The notes under the pieces: model-generated
What the model saw: the letters and a program-made list of their open reading frames with translations, nothing else
Databases searched by the model: none
What the model was told of the DNA's origin: nothing
Made by a program: the position numbers and the translations under genes
Part shown: piece after piece, positions 1 to 7,948 of the stretch
Position numbering within the stretch: position 1 is the stretch's first letter
Layout of the letters: the number at the start of each line of letters is the position of its first letter
NCBI GenBank assembly: GCA_944354085.1
Contig: CALVPW010000094.1
Coordinates: 1-15,552, forward strand
Direction of reading: 5' to 3'
DNA: 15,552 nt
DNA from: an uncultured Clostridia bacterium
GTDB lineage: Bacteria; Bacillota; Clostridia; Christensenellales; Borkfalkiaceae

Positions 1-182
1 AACACTTCTACGGCGTCGTCCGTACGGCATGGCTCAACGATCAGAACAGATCGGGCTTCACGATCACCTGCATGGGTCGTACCGAAGGGACCAAGCGCAG
101 CATGTCGATGTTCATGAACAACTATTCGACGATCACGGGCGAAGGGCTCGTCGGCGATCAGTTCGAAGAAGCTGCCGAATGA
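1..182 (+). CDS. 3' end of an unrecognised protein (partial)
   Basis: The frame starting at position 3 is open from the window edge to a TGA at 180-182 and gives 59 C-terminal residues, starting HFYGVVRTAWL and ending GDQFEEAAE. It uses the same GC-rich codons as the neighbouring genes, and a strong terminator follows 21 bases after the stop, which supports a real gene end. The tail is polar, with a patch of small, Thr- and Met-rich residues (TKRSMSMFMNNYSTITGEG) and an acidic end. No transmembrane segment or cysteine cluster is visible. I do not recognise the family, and the visible fragment is too short to assign a function. Confidence 0.6.
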   Translation, partial: HFYGVVRTAWLNDQNRSGFTITCMGRTEGTKRSMSMFMNNYSTITGEGLVGDQFEEAAE

Positions 183-202
183 GCGGAAAAAGAGAAAGAT
201 CA

Positions 203-231
203 AAGGACCTGCCTTGCGGCGGGTCCTTTTT
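203..231 (+). terminator. Rho-independent terminator of the upstream gene
   Basis: A 10-bp stem pairs AGGACCTGCC (204-213) with GGCGGGTCCT (218-227). It contains one G-T wobble, has a TTGC loop, and is followed directly by a T-run. It sits just after the stop at 182 and before the fbp promoter, so it isolates fbp from the upstream gene. Confidence 0.85.
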
Positions 232-266
232 CGCGCGGGAAATTCGCAGAAATTTTTGTTTGCATC

Positions 267-295
267 TTGCAATTTGCCCGTTTTTGCGTTATAAT
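267..295 (+). promoter_or_regulatory. Sigma-A type promoter for fbp
   Basis: TTGCAA (267-272, 4 of 6 to consensus) is separated by 17 bp from a perfect TATAAT (290-295). Transcription would start near 302, leaving a very short leader that contains only the GAGG ribosome binding site (303-306) before the ATG at 315. No operator is evident. Confidence 0.65.
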
Positions 296-314
296 ACAAA
301 AAGAGGAATGAAGT

Positions 315-2279
315 ATGCAGGATAAACGCTATCTCGAACGGCTCTCCGTTCAGTTTCCCGCTGCCGCCGACGCGGCAACGGAGATCATCAACCTTTCCTC
401 CGCGCTCAACCTTCCCAAGGGCACGGAGCACTTTATCACGGACATCCACGGGGAATACGAGCCGTTCATCCATATTCTCAAAAACGGTTCGGGCTCCATC
501 CGCAAAAAGATCGAGGAGGAGTTCAAAGGCTCTCTTTCGATGAAGGAGAAAAAGTCGCTCGCCACCCTCATCTATTATCCCGAGCAAAAGCTCGCGCAGA
601 TCGAGGCGACGGAGGAGGATCTCGACGATTGGTATAAGACGACCATCTACCGTCTGGTGCGCGTCAACCGCCGTATCGCTTCCAAATACACCCGCTCGCG
701 CGTGAGAAAGGAGCTCCCGCATGATTACGCGTATATCATCGAGGAGCTTCTGAGCGAAAAGGAGGAGGTCGAGGACAAGGAGGCGTATTACAGCGGCATC
801 ATCTCCGCGATCATCTCCACCAAGCGCGCAAGGCACTTCGTCATCGCTTTTTGCAACGTCATCCAGCGCCTCGCTGTCGACCGCATCCACATTTTAGGCG
901 ATCTTTTTGACCGCGGACCGGGCGCGCATATCATCATGGATACCCTTTTAGGCTTTGATAACGTCGATTTCCAATGGGGCAATCACGATATCTGCTGGAT
1001 GGGCGCGGCGAGCGGGAGCCTTGCCTGCATCGCCTCGGTGGTGCGCATCTCGGCAAAGTACGGCAACTTCAACACCATCGAGAACGGGTACGGCATCAAC
1101 CTTCTGCCGCTTGCAAAATTTGCGCTCGATACGTATGCGGGCGACCCGTGCGACTGTTTCGTCATCAACGGTTCGCAGAGCTACGAGCCGTACGATCCCG
1201 ATATGGACCGCAAGATCCACAAGGCGATCACCGTCATCCTCTTCAAGCTCGAAGGTCAGCTCATCGCCCGCCATCCCGAATATAAGATGGAGGGGCGCCG
1301 CCTGCTCGATAAGATCGACCGCGCGGCGGGCACCGTGACCATCGACGGAAAGGCGTACCCGCTCGAAGATAAGAATTTCCCCACCATCGATCCCAACGAC
1401 CCGTACGCGCTCTCGGCGGGGGAGACGCTGGTGATGGAAAAGCTGCGCTACGCCTTCGTCAACAGCGAAAAGTTGCAGCGGCACGTCTCCTATCTTTTTA
1501 CCCGCGGCAGCATGTACCGCACCTACAACGGCAATCTGCTCTATCACGGGTGCGTCCCGCTCGAAGAGGACGGTTCCTTCAAAAAGGTGCAGGTGGGGGA
1601 TAAATTTTACAGCGGCAGGGCGCTCTTCGAGGAATTGGAGAGCTGGGCGCGCAAGGGCTATTATTTGCCTGACGGCGAAGAGAAGACGTTCGGGCAGGAT
1701 ACCATGTGGTTCCTGTGGGCGAACGAGAATTCTCCCCTGTACGGCAAAGAGCGCATGACCACGTTCGAGCGCTACTTCGTCAAGGATACGAGCTGCTATT
1801 ACGAGGCGAAGAACTCGTACTACAAGTATCTCAACGACAATAAGATCATCTCCGCCATCTTAAAGGAATTCGGGATCGATCCCGATTCGCCCACGGCGCA
1901 TATCATCAACGGACACATGCCCGTACATCTGAAAAACGGCGAAACGCCCATCAAATGCGGCGGGCGGCTGCTGATGATCGACGGCGGGATGTCCCGTCCC
2001 TATCAGCGGGAGACGGGCATTGCGGGGTATACCCTCATCAGCAATTCGTACGGGATGCGCCTCGTCGCGTACGAGCCCTTCCGTTCGACGGAGGAGGCGA
2101 TCAAAAACGAGAGCGATATCCACTCGGTGACGGAGGTCGTGCAAAAGACCAGCGACCGTCTCTCCATCCGTGATACCGACGAAGGGCACCGCATGCAGGA
2201 GATGATCGCAGAGCTTTCCGATCTGTTGGAGGCGTACCGTTTGGGCGTCATCCGCGAACTGCACGAGAGCATCCGCTGA
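315..2279 (+). CDS. fbp: Class III fructose-1,6-bisphosphatase
   Basis: Predicted to hydrolyse fructose-1,6-bisphosphate to fructose-6-phosphate in gluconeogenesis; cytosolic and, in this family, Mn-dependent. The 654-residue protein is near the usual length of the Firmicutes enzyme (about 640-670). It carries the metallophosphatase signature in order: DIHGEYEPF (43-51), GDLFDRG (195-201), GNHD (222-225) and INGHMPVH around H534. These supply the Asp, His and Asn ligands of a calcineurin-like two-metal centre. The ATG at 315 is preceded by GAGG at a suitable distance, and the protein begins MQDKRYLERL, a typical start for the family. It is monocistronic: its own promoter lies upstream and an inverted repeat downstream. 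I see nothing truncated or rearranged. Confidence 0.96.
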   Translation: MQDKRYLERLSVQFPAAADAATEIINLSSALNLPKGTEHFITDIHGEYEPFIHILKNGSGSIRKKIEEEFKGSLSMKEKKSLATLIYYPEQKLAQIEATEEDLDDWYKTTIYRLVRVNRRIASKYTRSRVRKELPHDYAYIIEELLSEKEEVEDKEAYYSGIISAIISTKRARHFVIAFCNVIQRLAVDRIHILGDLFDRGPGAHIIMDTLLGFDNVDFQWGNHDICWMGAASGSLACIASVVRISAKYGNFNTIENGYGINLLPLAKFALDTYAGDPCDCFVINGSQSYEPYDPDMDRKIHKAITVILFKLEGQLIARHPEYKMEGRRLLDKIDRAAGTVTIDGKAYPLEDKNFPTIDPNDPYALSAGETLVMEKLRYAFVNSEKLQRHVSYLFTRGSMYRTYNGNLLYHGCVPLEEDGSFKKVQVGDKFYSGRALFEELESWARKGYYLPDGEEKTFGQDTMWFLWANENSPLYGKERMTTFERYFVKDTSCYYEAKNSYYKYLNDNKIISAILKEFGIDPDSPTAHIINGHMPVHLKNGETPIKCGGRLLMIDGGMSRPYQRETGIAGYTLISNSYGMRLVAYEPFRSTEEAIKNESDIHSVTEVVQKTSDRLSIRDTDEGHRMQEMIAELSDLLEAYRLGVIRELHESIR

Positions 2280-2330
2280 ACGTTGTAAAAAACGTTACGG
2301 ACGCTGATCGGATAGGGACAGCGGCGGCAA

Positions 2331-2370
2331 AAAAGAAGCGTGTGAGTTCAATGACCCATGCGCTTCTTTT
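2331..2370 (+). terminator. Probable terminator of fbp (long-loop inverted repeat)
   Basis: AAAAGAAGCG (2331-2340) is the exact reverse complement of CGCTTCTTTT (2361-2370), giving a 10-bp stem around a 20-base loop. The 3' arm ends in four T and no longer U-tract follows, so it is weaker than the other terminators here. It lies 51 bases after the fbp stop and is the only candidate terminator before the next gene. Confidence 0.5.
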
Positions 2371-2530
2371 CATCGATCGGGCTTTGTATATTTCGCCTGC
2401 TGCGACGAAGCGGGATAAACGCGCATGGCGCATTGCGCTCATCGGCAGAGCTTTATTGGAAGCAGGGCTCATCGCCGTGACCGATCCCGATACCCTCACA
2501 AACCGCAGCCAAAGATATTTTAAGGCCTAA
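2342..2530 (+). CDS. Doubtful small ORF, possibly gene remnant
   Basis: A GTG at 2342 or an ATG at 2351 would give 62 or 59 residues, ending in the protein-like stretch LLEAGLIAVTDPDTLTNR. No ribosome binding site precedes either start, and the 5' end overlaps the 3' arm of the probable fbp terminator. The same frame is open upstream into the end of fbp without another usable start. It could be a decayed gene that has lost its beginning, or an open frame by chance. I do not recognise the sequence. Confidence 0.2.
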   Translation: MSSMTHALLFIDRALYISPAATKRDKRAWRIALIGRALLEAGLIAVTDPDTLTNRSQRYFKA

Positions 2531-2569
2531 GTATAACAAATATTCGGCAATGCTCAACAGAAAAATTTC

Positions 2570-2597
2570 TTATCAAATAACAGAGCGTCCATAAAAT
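2570..2597 (+). promoter_or_regulatory. Possible promoter for the CoA-disulfide reductase gene
   Basis: TTATCA (2570-2575, 4 of 6) and TAAAAT (2592-2597, 5 of 6) are 16 bp apart in the most AT-rich part of the gap. Transcription would start near 2604, exactly where the leader hairpin begins. Confidence 0.4.
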
Positions 2598-2603
2598 TTA
2601 TGA

Positions 2604-2642
2604 AAGAATTTTTTCCGCGAACGCGCGTTTGCGGGAATTTTT
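2604..2642 (+). promoter_or_regulatory. Long leader hairpin directly upstream of a ribosome binding site
   Basis: The core pairs CCGCGAACG (2615-2623) with CGTTTGCGG (2626-2634), with one G-T wobble. Outer AT-rich arms (AAGAATT at 2604-2610 and AATTTTT at 2636-2642) extend it across an internal loop. It ends in a T-run that touches the AAGGAG at 2643-2648. It resembles a terminator placed directly in front of the translation start and may act as an attenuator or an mRNA-stabilising 5' structure. Confidence 0.45.
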
Positions 2643-2655
2643 AAGGAGTCCATCT

Positions 2656-4305
2656 ATGAAAGTCGTTATCATCGGCGGCGTCGCGGGCGGCGCGACTGCC
2701 GCGGCGCGCATCCGCAGGCTGGACGAGAATGCCGAGATCGTTATGCTCGAGCGCACGGGGTACGTGAGTTACGCCAACTGCGGGCTCCCGTATTACGTGG
2801 GCGGCGCCATCCGTGAGGAGGAGGCGCTCACGCTGCAAACGCCGCAGTCATTTTTTGCACGTTACCGCGTGGATGTACGCGTCGGACACGAAGCGGTCGC
2901 CATCGACCGCGCCAAAAAATGCGTCCGCGTGCGCGATCTTGCTTTGGACAGGGAGTACGAGGAGGGGTACGATAAGCTGCTCCTTGCGCCGGGCGCGACG
3001 CCCACGGTGCCCGCTTCCGCGCGGACGGACGATCCCCGCGTCTTCACGCTGCGCACGGTGGAGGATACCCTCGCGCTGCACGATTTTGTCGCGGGCAAAA
3101 AGCCGAAGACCGCCGTTGTGGTGGGCGGCGGCTTCATCGGGCTGGAAACGGCGGAAAATCTCACGGAGCGCGGCATCAAAGTCACCCTCATCCAAAGGGG
3201 GGATCACGTGCTCGCCCCGCTCGATCGCGACATGGCGTGCTTTTTACACGCGGAACTCCTCCGCCGCGGCGTCGATCTGCGCCTGAACACCCCGTTCGAT
3301 GGGTTGGAAACAGACGGCGGGCTGCGCGTGCGCACGGCGCACGGCGAGATCGCAGCCGATCTTGCCGTCATCGCGCTCGGCGTCACGCCCGATACGGCGC
3401 TCGCCGCTTCGGCGGGATTGCAGCTCGGGCAAAAGGGGAGCATCGTCACCGACGCGCACATGCGCACTTCCGATCCCGATATCTACGCGGCGGGCGACGC
3501 GGTGGAGGTCATGCATTTCGTGACGGGCGCAAAGGCGCTCATCGCCCTGGCGGGTCCCGCCAACAAACAGGGGCGCATCGCGGCGGATAACATCTGCGGC
3601 ATTTCGAGCGTGTACGGCGGCTCGCAGGGCTCTTCCGTCATCAAAGTCTTTTCGCGTACGGCGGCGAATACGGGGCTCAACGAAAAGGCAGCCCGCGCCG
3701 CGTCGATCGCGTACGATAAAGTCATCCTTTCGCCCGCGAACCATGCGACCTACTATCCGGGGGCGGAACTCATGACGATCAAGGTGCTCTTCGAACGGGG
3801 CACGCTGCGCCTTCTCGGCGCGCAGATCGTGGGCGGTGCGGGCGTGGACAAACGCATCGACGTGCTCGCGACCGCCATCCGCGCGGGGATGCGGGCAGAT
3901 ATGCTCAAAGATCTCGATCTCGCCTATGCGCCGCCCTATTCCTCGGCAAAAGATCCCGTGAACATGGCGGGCTATATGATCGAGAATATCGCCGCGGGCA
4001 GGGTAAAGCAGTTCTTTTTTGAGGATATCCCCGCGCTCCGCGCTGCGGCGGACGCGGTGCTCCTCGATACCCGCACGCCCTACGAATATGCGCGCGGGCA
4101 TGCGGAAGGGTTCGTGAATATCCCCCTCGATGCGCTCCGCGATCGGATGGGGGAGCTCCCGCGCGGCAAACGCGTGTACGTGATGTGCCAAAGCGGGCTC
4201 AGGAGCTATCTTGCCTGCCGTATCTTAGCGCAGAACGGCGTGGATTGCTATAATTTTGCGGGCGGCTTCCGCTATTACGCGGCAGTCGGCGGCAAAGTGG
4301 AATAA
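2656..4305 (+). CDS. CoA-disulfide reductase / rhodanese fusion (FAD-dependent)
   Basis: A 549-residue cytosolic flavoprotein of the pyridine nucleotide-disulfide reductase superfamily. An FAD-binding GGVAGG (7-12) is followed by SYANCGLPYY, with C42 matching the single active-site cysteine of CoA-disulfide reductases. A second Rossmann motif (VVVGGGFIGLE), the FAD site YAAGDAVE and the usual dimerisation domain come next. The C-terminal 100 residues form a rhodanese domain with active-site loop CQSGLR (C511). Family members with this layout reduce CoA disulfide, or CoA persulfide and polysulfide, with NAD(P)H, so a role in redox or sulfane-sulfur handling is likely; the exact substrate cannot be told from sequence. 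I chose ATG 2656 because AAGGAG (2643-2648) precedes it and MKVVIIGG is the standard N-terminus; the upstream in-frame start at 2629 lies inside the leader hairpin. Confidence 0.9.
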   Translation: MKVVIIGGVAGGATAAARIRRLDENAEIVMLERTGYVSYANCGLPYYVGGAIREEEALTLQTPQSFFARYRVDVRVGHEAVAIDRAKKCVRVRDLALDREYEEGYDKLLLAPGATPTVPASARTDDPRVFTLRTVEDTLALHDFVAGKKPKTAVVVGGGFIGLETAENLTERGIKVTLIQRGDHVLAPLDRDMACFLHAELLRRGVDLRLNTPFDGLETDGGLRVRTAHGEIAADLAVIALGVTPDTALAASAGLQLGQKGSIVTDAHMRTSDPDIYAAGDAVEVMHFVTGAKALIALAGPANKQGRIAADNICGISSVYGGSQGSSVIKVFSRTAANTGLNEKAARAASIAYDKVILSPANHATYYPGAELMTIKVLFERGTLRLLGAQIVGGAGVDKRIDVLATAIRAGMRADMLKDLDLAYAPPYSSAKDPVNMAGYMIENIAAGRVKQFFFEDIPALRAAADAVLLDTRTPYEYARGHAEGFVNIPLDALRDRMGELPRGKRVYVMCQSGLRSYLACRILAQNGVDCYNFAGGFRYYAAVGGKVE

Positions 4306-4311
4306 AAAGCG

Positions 4312-4353
4312 AAAAAAATGAGCGCCCGCCGCGCAAACATGCGCGGCGGGCGC
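4312..4353 (-). terminator. Shared convergent terminator, strongest for tmcAL
   Basis: A perfect 13-bp stem pairs GCGCCCGCCGCGC (4322-4334) with its complement at 4341-4353 around the loop AAACAT. On the minus strand the stem is followed, after three bases, by seven T, which makes it a good terminator for tmcAL. On the plus strand only CCGTGTTTA follows, so it ends the flavoprotein transcript less convincingly. Confidence 0.8.
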
Positions 4354-4359
4354 CCGTGT

Positions 4360-5544
4360 TTATACGAACAGCGTTTCGTATTCGTTGGTGTGTTTTTGCG
4401 TGAGCACGTTATACAGATCGTTCGCGCGCACGTCGAGCGCAAAACAGGCGCGGGCGGTTTTGGAGAGCGCGGAGTAATCGCTCTTGCGGACGAGGGCGGG
4501 AAAAGCGCCCTGGCTTAGGTCTTTTAAGATCTCTTCCGCCTTGTCGGAGCGTACGGCGAGCGTCTTATAGTAGAGGGGTGCGGCGGAAAACGTCTGTACC
4601 ATGTCGCGGGTGATGCCCAAAAAGTTCTCCGAAAGGATGCGTTTGAGGCGGGAGAGCGTGTAGCGTTTGGAGACGACTTTTTTGAGCGCTTCCTCATAGC
4701 AGGGATTGCTGTGCGCCATCGCTTTGAGGCGGTTCTCCAAGCCCTCGGCGCAGTCGGGACAGCGGGCGATCTGCTCCTCGCTCGCCGCGGTGAGCGCGCA
4801 CAGCGCGGCTTGTCCGTAAGGGAAGGGCGCGGCGTGCAGGGCGGCTGCGTACACGTGGGGCGGGAGATTGTTTTTGAGCGCCTTTTTTGCCTTGCGGGAG
4901 CCGTCGGCGATCGCGCCGCGCAGCGCCGTCGCCGAAGAAAAATCGCGAAAGAGCGCCGTATCGGCATACCCGCCTCCCACCCGCGGGATGGGCAGCGGAT
5001 CGATGGCGGCATTTTCTTTGAGGATGGCGCGGCAGTACTCCGTTCCCAGGATGTTGTTGGGCGAGGTGAGGAGCGCTTCGTCCACGTCCGCGCCCGAGGC
5101 GATCAGGGCGGCGCTGCGGGCGCGCACATAGGAGGTGCCGTCCTTCATGTTTTCTTTGAGCGCCGCTTTGAACTGCTTGCTCTCGTTGAGCGTGGCGCGC
5201 GCGGTGCGTAAAAAGTCCTCCTTCGTGCCGCTCTCGCAGCCGAAGGCGAGGCGGGAGACGCAGGGGAGCGAGGCGAGGATGCGCACGGCGCCGTATGCGA
5301 AATTTTCGGCGGAGGAGACGGCGAAGGCGGCGGGCAGTTCCAAAACGACGTCCGCGCCGCCCTCCACGGCGTGCGCGGCGCGGGTGAATTTGTCAAAGAC
5401 CGCCGCGTCTCCGCGCTGGGTGAAGTTCCCGCTCATCAGGCAGAGCACGCCGTCGCACCCGCTTTGCCGCCGTATCTCGCCGAGCTGATATTTGTGCCCG
5501 TTGTGGAAGGGGTTGTACTCACAAATGATCGCACAATATTTCAT
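4360..5544 (-). CDS. tmcAL: tRNA(Met) cytidine acetate ligase (YlbM family)
   Basis: TmcAL makes N4-acetylcytidine at the wobble position of elongator tRNA(Met), activating acetate with ATP to acetyl-AMP. The 394-residue protein has the expected length. It carries the nucleotidyltransferase HxGH-type motif in NPFHNGH (11-17), then SGNFTQRG (38-45), LELP (69-72), SSAENFAYGAV (77-87) and a later SPNNILGTEY, all typical of the family. The start at 5544 is supported by GAGGGA (complement of 5551-5556) seven bases upstream and the usual N-terminus MKYCAIICEYNPF. The frame is open far upstream, but that extension lies antisense to pta and is not real. It is divergent from pta and convergent with the flavoprotein gene. 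Its product uses acetate, the end product of pta-ackA next door. Confidence 0.93.
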   Translation of the reverse strand: MKYCAIICEYNPFHNGHKYQLGEIRRQSGCDGVLCLMSGNFTQRGDAAVFDKFTRAAHAVEGGADVVLELPAAFAVSSAENFAYGAVRILASLPCVSRLAFGCESGTKEDFLRTARATLNESKQFKAALKENMKDGTSYVRARSAALIASGADVDEALLTSPNNILGTEYCRAILKENAAIDPLPIPRVGGGYADTALFRDFSSATALRGAIADGSRKAKKALKNNLPPHVYAAALHAAPFPYGQAALCALTAASEEQIARCPDCAEGLENRLKAMAHSNPCYEEALKKVVSKRYTLSRLKRILSENFLGITRDMVQTFSAAPLYYKTLAVRSDKAEEILKDLSQGAFPALVRKSDYSALSKTARACFALDVRANDLYNVLTQKHTNEYETLFV

Positions 5545-5562
5545 GAATTTTCCCTCGTGTTC

Positions 5563-5591
5563 TTTACAAATATAAAAAAAAGGTGTATAAT
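5563..5591 (+). promoter_or_regulatory. Strong promoter for pta-ackA
   Basis: TTTACA (5563-5568, 5 of 6) and a perfect TATAAT (5586-5591) are separated by 17 bp. Transcription would start near 5598, giving a leader of about 67 bases that includes the hairpin at 5610-5635 and the GGAGGG site at 5652-5657. Confidence 0.75.
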
Positions 5592-5626
5592 GATACCGTG
5601 AATGTGCTTCCGCGTTTATTATACAC
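5583..5626. repeat. Inverted repeat GTGTATAAT placing -10 boxes on both strands
   Basis: GTGTATAAT (5583-5591) recurs as its exact reverse complement ATTATACAC (5618-5626). The left copy contains the pta -10 box. The right copy provides a TATAAT on the minus strand that could serve tmcAL, though I see no good -35 for it. An 8-bp hairpin, CCGCGTTT (5610-5617) with AAACGCGG (5628-5635), encloses the right copy and would lie in the pta leader. Confidence 0.5.
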
Positions 5627-5664
5627 GAAACGCGGGAAAAAAGAAAGAGTTGGAGGGAATTTTT

Positions 5665-6720
5665 ATGGCAGATTTGATGCGCAAGATCAAAACGCTCGGC
5701 AGGAAGATCGTGGAGAGCGGGTCGGTCGTCGAAGATATCAAAAAGCGCGCGAGCGCCAAACAGCGCAGGATCGTGCTGTGCGAGGGCGAGGACAAGCGCG
5801 TGGTCGAGGCGGCGGTGCGCTGCGTCGAAGAGAACATCGCAAAGATCGTGCTGCTCGGCAAGGAGTCGGAGATCAAAGCGGCAAATCCCGGGCTCGATCT
5901 TACGGGGGTCGAGATCGTCAATCCCGTAACGTCGCCCAAACTTGACGAATACGCCGCGCTCTTGTACGAACTGCGCAAGGCGAAGGGCATGACGGAGGAG
6001 CAGGCGAAAGAGCAGGCGAAGGACAACACCTTCTTCGGCGCGCTCATGCTCAAAGCGGGCGACGTGGACGGGCTCGTCTCGGGCGCGTGCCATTCCACCG
6101 CGAACACGCTGCGCCCCGGGCTCCAGATCATCAAAACGGCGCCCGGCGTCAAGTCGGTCTCCAGCTTCAACCTTCTCGTGGCGCCCGCGGGCGGGAACAA
6201 GTACCTCGACGACGGGCTCATCGTGTTCGCCGACTGCGGTTTGAATCCCACCTATACCGCCGAAGGGCTTGCCGACTGCGCCCTTGCAACGGCGCAGAGC
6301 GCCAAGGAGATCGCGGGCATCGAACCCCGCGTCGCCATGCTCTCCTTCTCGACGATGGGCTCCGCCAAGCACGACAACGTGACGCTCGTGCAGGAAGCGA
6401 CGCGCATCGCCAAGGAAAAAGCGCCCGAACTCGCGCTTGACGGCGAACTGCAATTCGACGCCGCCCTCGTGCCCGAGGTCGCCGCGCTCAAAGCGCCCAA
6501 ATCGCTCGTCGCGGGGCATGCGAACGTGTGCATCTTCCCCGACTTGCAGGCGGGCAACATCGGCTATAAGATCGCCGAGCGCCTCGGCGGGTTCCAGGCG
6601 ATCGGTCCCATCTGCCAGGGATTTGCAAAACCGCTGAACGATCTTTCGCGCGGGTGCAAGGCGTCGGATATCGTCTGCGCCGTGGCGATCACCGCGCTCC
6701 AGGTGCGCGACGAAAACTAA
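5665..6720 (+). CDS. pta: Phosphate acetyltransferase
   Basis: Converts acetyl-CoA and phosphate to acetyl phosphate and CoA, the first step of acetate formation; cytosolic. The 351-residue protein is the short single-domain type. Conserved stretches include CEGEDKRVVEAA near the N-terminus, SGACHSTANTLRPGLQIIKT, FADCGLNPTYTAEGLADCA, RVAMLSFSTMGSAKHDNV and the C-terminal FAKPLNDLSRGC. I chose ATG 5665 because GGAGGG (5652-5657) sits seven bases upstream and the predicted transcription start makes the in-frame ATG at 5602 unlikely. ackA follows after 34 bases with no terminator between, so the two form an operon. Confidence 0.95.
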   Translation: MADLMRKIKTLGRKIVESGSVVEDIKKRASAKQRRIVLCEGEDKRVVEAAVRCVEENIAKIVLLGKESEIKAANPGLDLTGVEIVNPVTSPKLDEYAALLYELRKAKGMTEEQAKEQAKDNTFFGALMLKAGDVDGLVSGACHSTANTLRPGLQIIKTAPGVKSVSSFNLLVAPAGGNKYLDDGLIVFADCGLNPTYTAEGLADCALATAQSAKEIAGIEPRVAMLSFSTMGSAKHDNVTLVQEATRIAKEKAPELALDGELQFDAALVPEVAALKAPKSLVAGHANVCIFPDLQAGNIGYKIAERLGGFQAIGPICQGFAKPLNDLSRGCKASDIVCAVAITALQVRDEN

Positions 6721-6754
6721 GCAAAATCAGGAAAAACGACCAAAGGGGATAGAT

Positions 6755-7948
6755 ATGAAAATTCTTGTCATCAATGCAGGCAGCTCTTCGCTCAAATACC
6801 AGCTCATCAACATCGAGACGGAGGAGGTGCTCGCCAAGGGCACCGTCGAGCGCATCGGCATCAAGGGCAGCAATTTAACGCACAAGGCAAAGGGCAAAGC
6901 CTTCGTCATCGAAAAGGAGATCAAAGACCACACCGAGGCGATCCAGCTCGTTTTGGGCGAGCTCATCGACGGCGAGGCGGGCGTCATCCGTTCGATGGAC
7001 GAGATCGCCGCCGTCGGGCACCGCGTCGTCGCCTCGGGCGAGGCGTTCAAAAAGACGACGCTCGTCACCGACGAAGTCATGAAGACGATGGACGAGATCG
7101 CCGAACTTGCGCCTTTACATAACCCCGCGGCGATCCTCGGCGTCAACGCCTGCCGCGCGGTCATGCCCGACAAAAAGATGGCGCTCGTCTTTGATACCTC
7201 TTTCCATCAGACGATGCCCGATTACGCATATCTGTATGCGATCGATTACGACGATTACAAGACGTATCAGGTGCGCAAATACGGCGCGCACGGCACGTCG
7301 CACAAGTTCGTTTCGCAGGCGGCGGCAGAGTATCTCGGCAAAAAGCCCGAAGAGCTCAAGATCATCACCTGCCACCTCGGCAACGGCTCGTCCATCTCCG
7401 CGGTGGACGGCGGCAAGTGCATCGATACGTCGATGGGCTTCACGCCGCTCGCAGGCGTGCCGATGGGGACGCGCAGCGGCGACATCGACGCCGCGGCGGT
7501 GGAATTTTTGTGCCGCAAAAAGGGCATGAACATCCACGACGGGCTCACCTACCTCAACAAAAAGTGCGGTATGCTGGGGATCTCGGGCGTTTCGTCCGAC
7601 TATCGCGACCTTACGGCAGCCGCGAACGAGGGGAACTACCGCGCGCAGCTGGCGCTGAATATGTTCGTGTACGCCTGCAAAAAGTACGTGGGTTCGTACA
7701 TGGCGGCGCTCGGCGGGCTGGACGTCATCGTGTTCACCGCGGGCGTGGGCGAGAATACGCCGCATATCCGTGCGGGCATCCTCAAGGATATGGAGGCGTT
7801 CGGCATCGAACTCGACGAAAAGAAGAACGACTTCAAGAACGACGGCGCCATCCACGAGATCGAAAAAGAGGGCTCCAAAGTCAAAGTGCTCGTTATCCCC
7901 ACCAACGAAGAACTCGTGATCGCCCGCGAGACGGCGGCACTCCTTTGA
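6755..7948 (+). CDS. ackA: Acetate kinase
   Basis: Transfers the phosphate of acetyl phosphate to ADP, yielding acetate and ATP by substrate-level phosphorylation; cytosolic ASKHA-fold kinase. The 397 residues match the family length. Visible motifs in order are VINAGSSSLKYQL with N7, GHRVVASGE, FDTSFHQTMP, RKYGAHGTSHKFV, HLGNGSSISAVDGG, TSMGFTPLAGVPMGTRSGD, FTAGVGENTPHIR and the C-terminal TNEELVIARET. AAGGGG (6743-6748) precedes the ATG. It is co-transcribed with pta. I find no convincing terminator after it, so read-through into the DUF177-rpmF unit is possible, although that unit has its own promoter. Confidence 0.97.
   Translation: MKILVINAGSSSLKYQLINIETEEVLAKGTVERIGIKGSNLTHKAKGKAFVIEKEIKDHTEAIQLVLGELIDGEAGVIRSMDEIAAVGHRVVASGEAFKKTTLVTDEVMKTMDEIAELAPLHNPAAILGVNACRAVMPDKKMALVFDTSFHQTMPDYAYLYAIDYDDYKTYQVRKYGAHGTSHKFVSQAAAEYLGKKPEELKIITCHLGNGSSISAVDGGKCIDTSMGFTPLAGVPMGTRSGDIDAAAVEFLCRKKGMNIHDGLTYLNKKCGMLGISGVSSDYRDLTAAANEGNYRAQLALNMFVYACKKYVGSYMAALGGLDVIVFTAGVGENTPHIRAGILKDMEAFGIELDEKKNDFKNDGAIHEIEKEGSKVKVLVIPTNEELVIARETAALL

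Larger units (their letters stand above)
2280..2655 (+). other. 376-base gap between fbp and the CoA-disulfide reductase gene
   Basis: The gap holds an inverted repeat (2331-2370), a doubtful small open frame that is open from before 2281 to the TAA at 2528-2530, an AT-rich segment with a weak promoter (2570-2597), and a long imperfect hairpin immediately before the next ribosome binding site (2604-2642). No tRNA, riboswitch or insertion sequence could be made out. Confidence 0.6.

Noticed and set aside
3244..4191. 315-codon open frame on the minus strand
   Set aside because: It is antisense to the CoA-disulfide reductase gene, and its composition is typical of a shadow frame.
5545..6519. 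Long minus-strand extension of the tmcAL reading frame
   Set aside because: It lies antisense to pta, whose codons and motifs are clear. The family start MKYCAIICEYNPF with a good ribosome binding site is at 5544.
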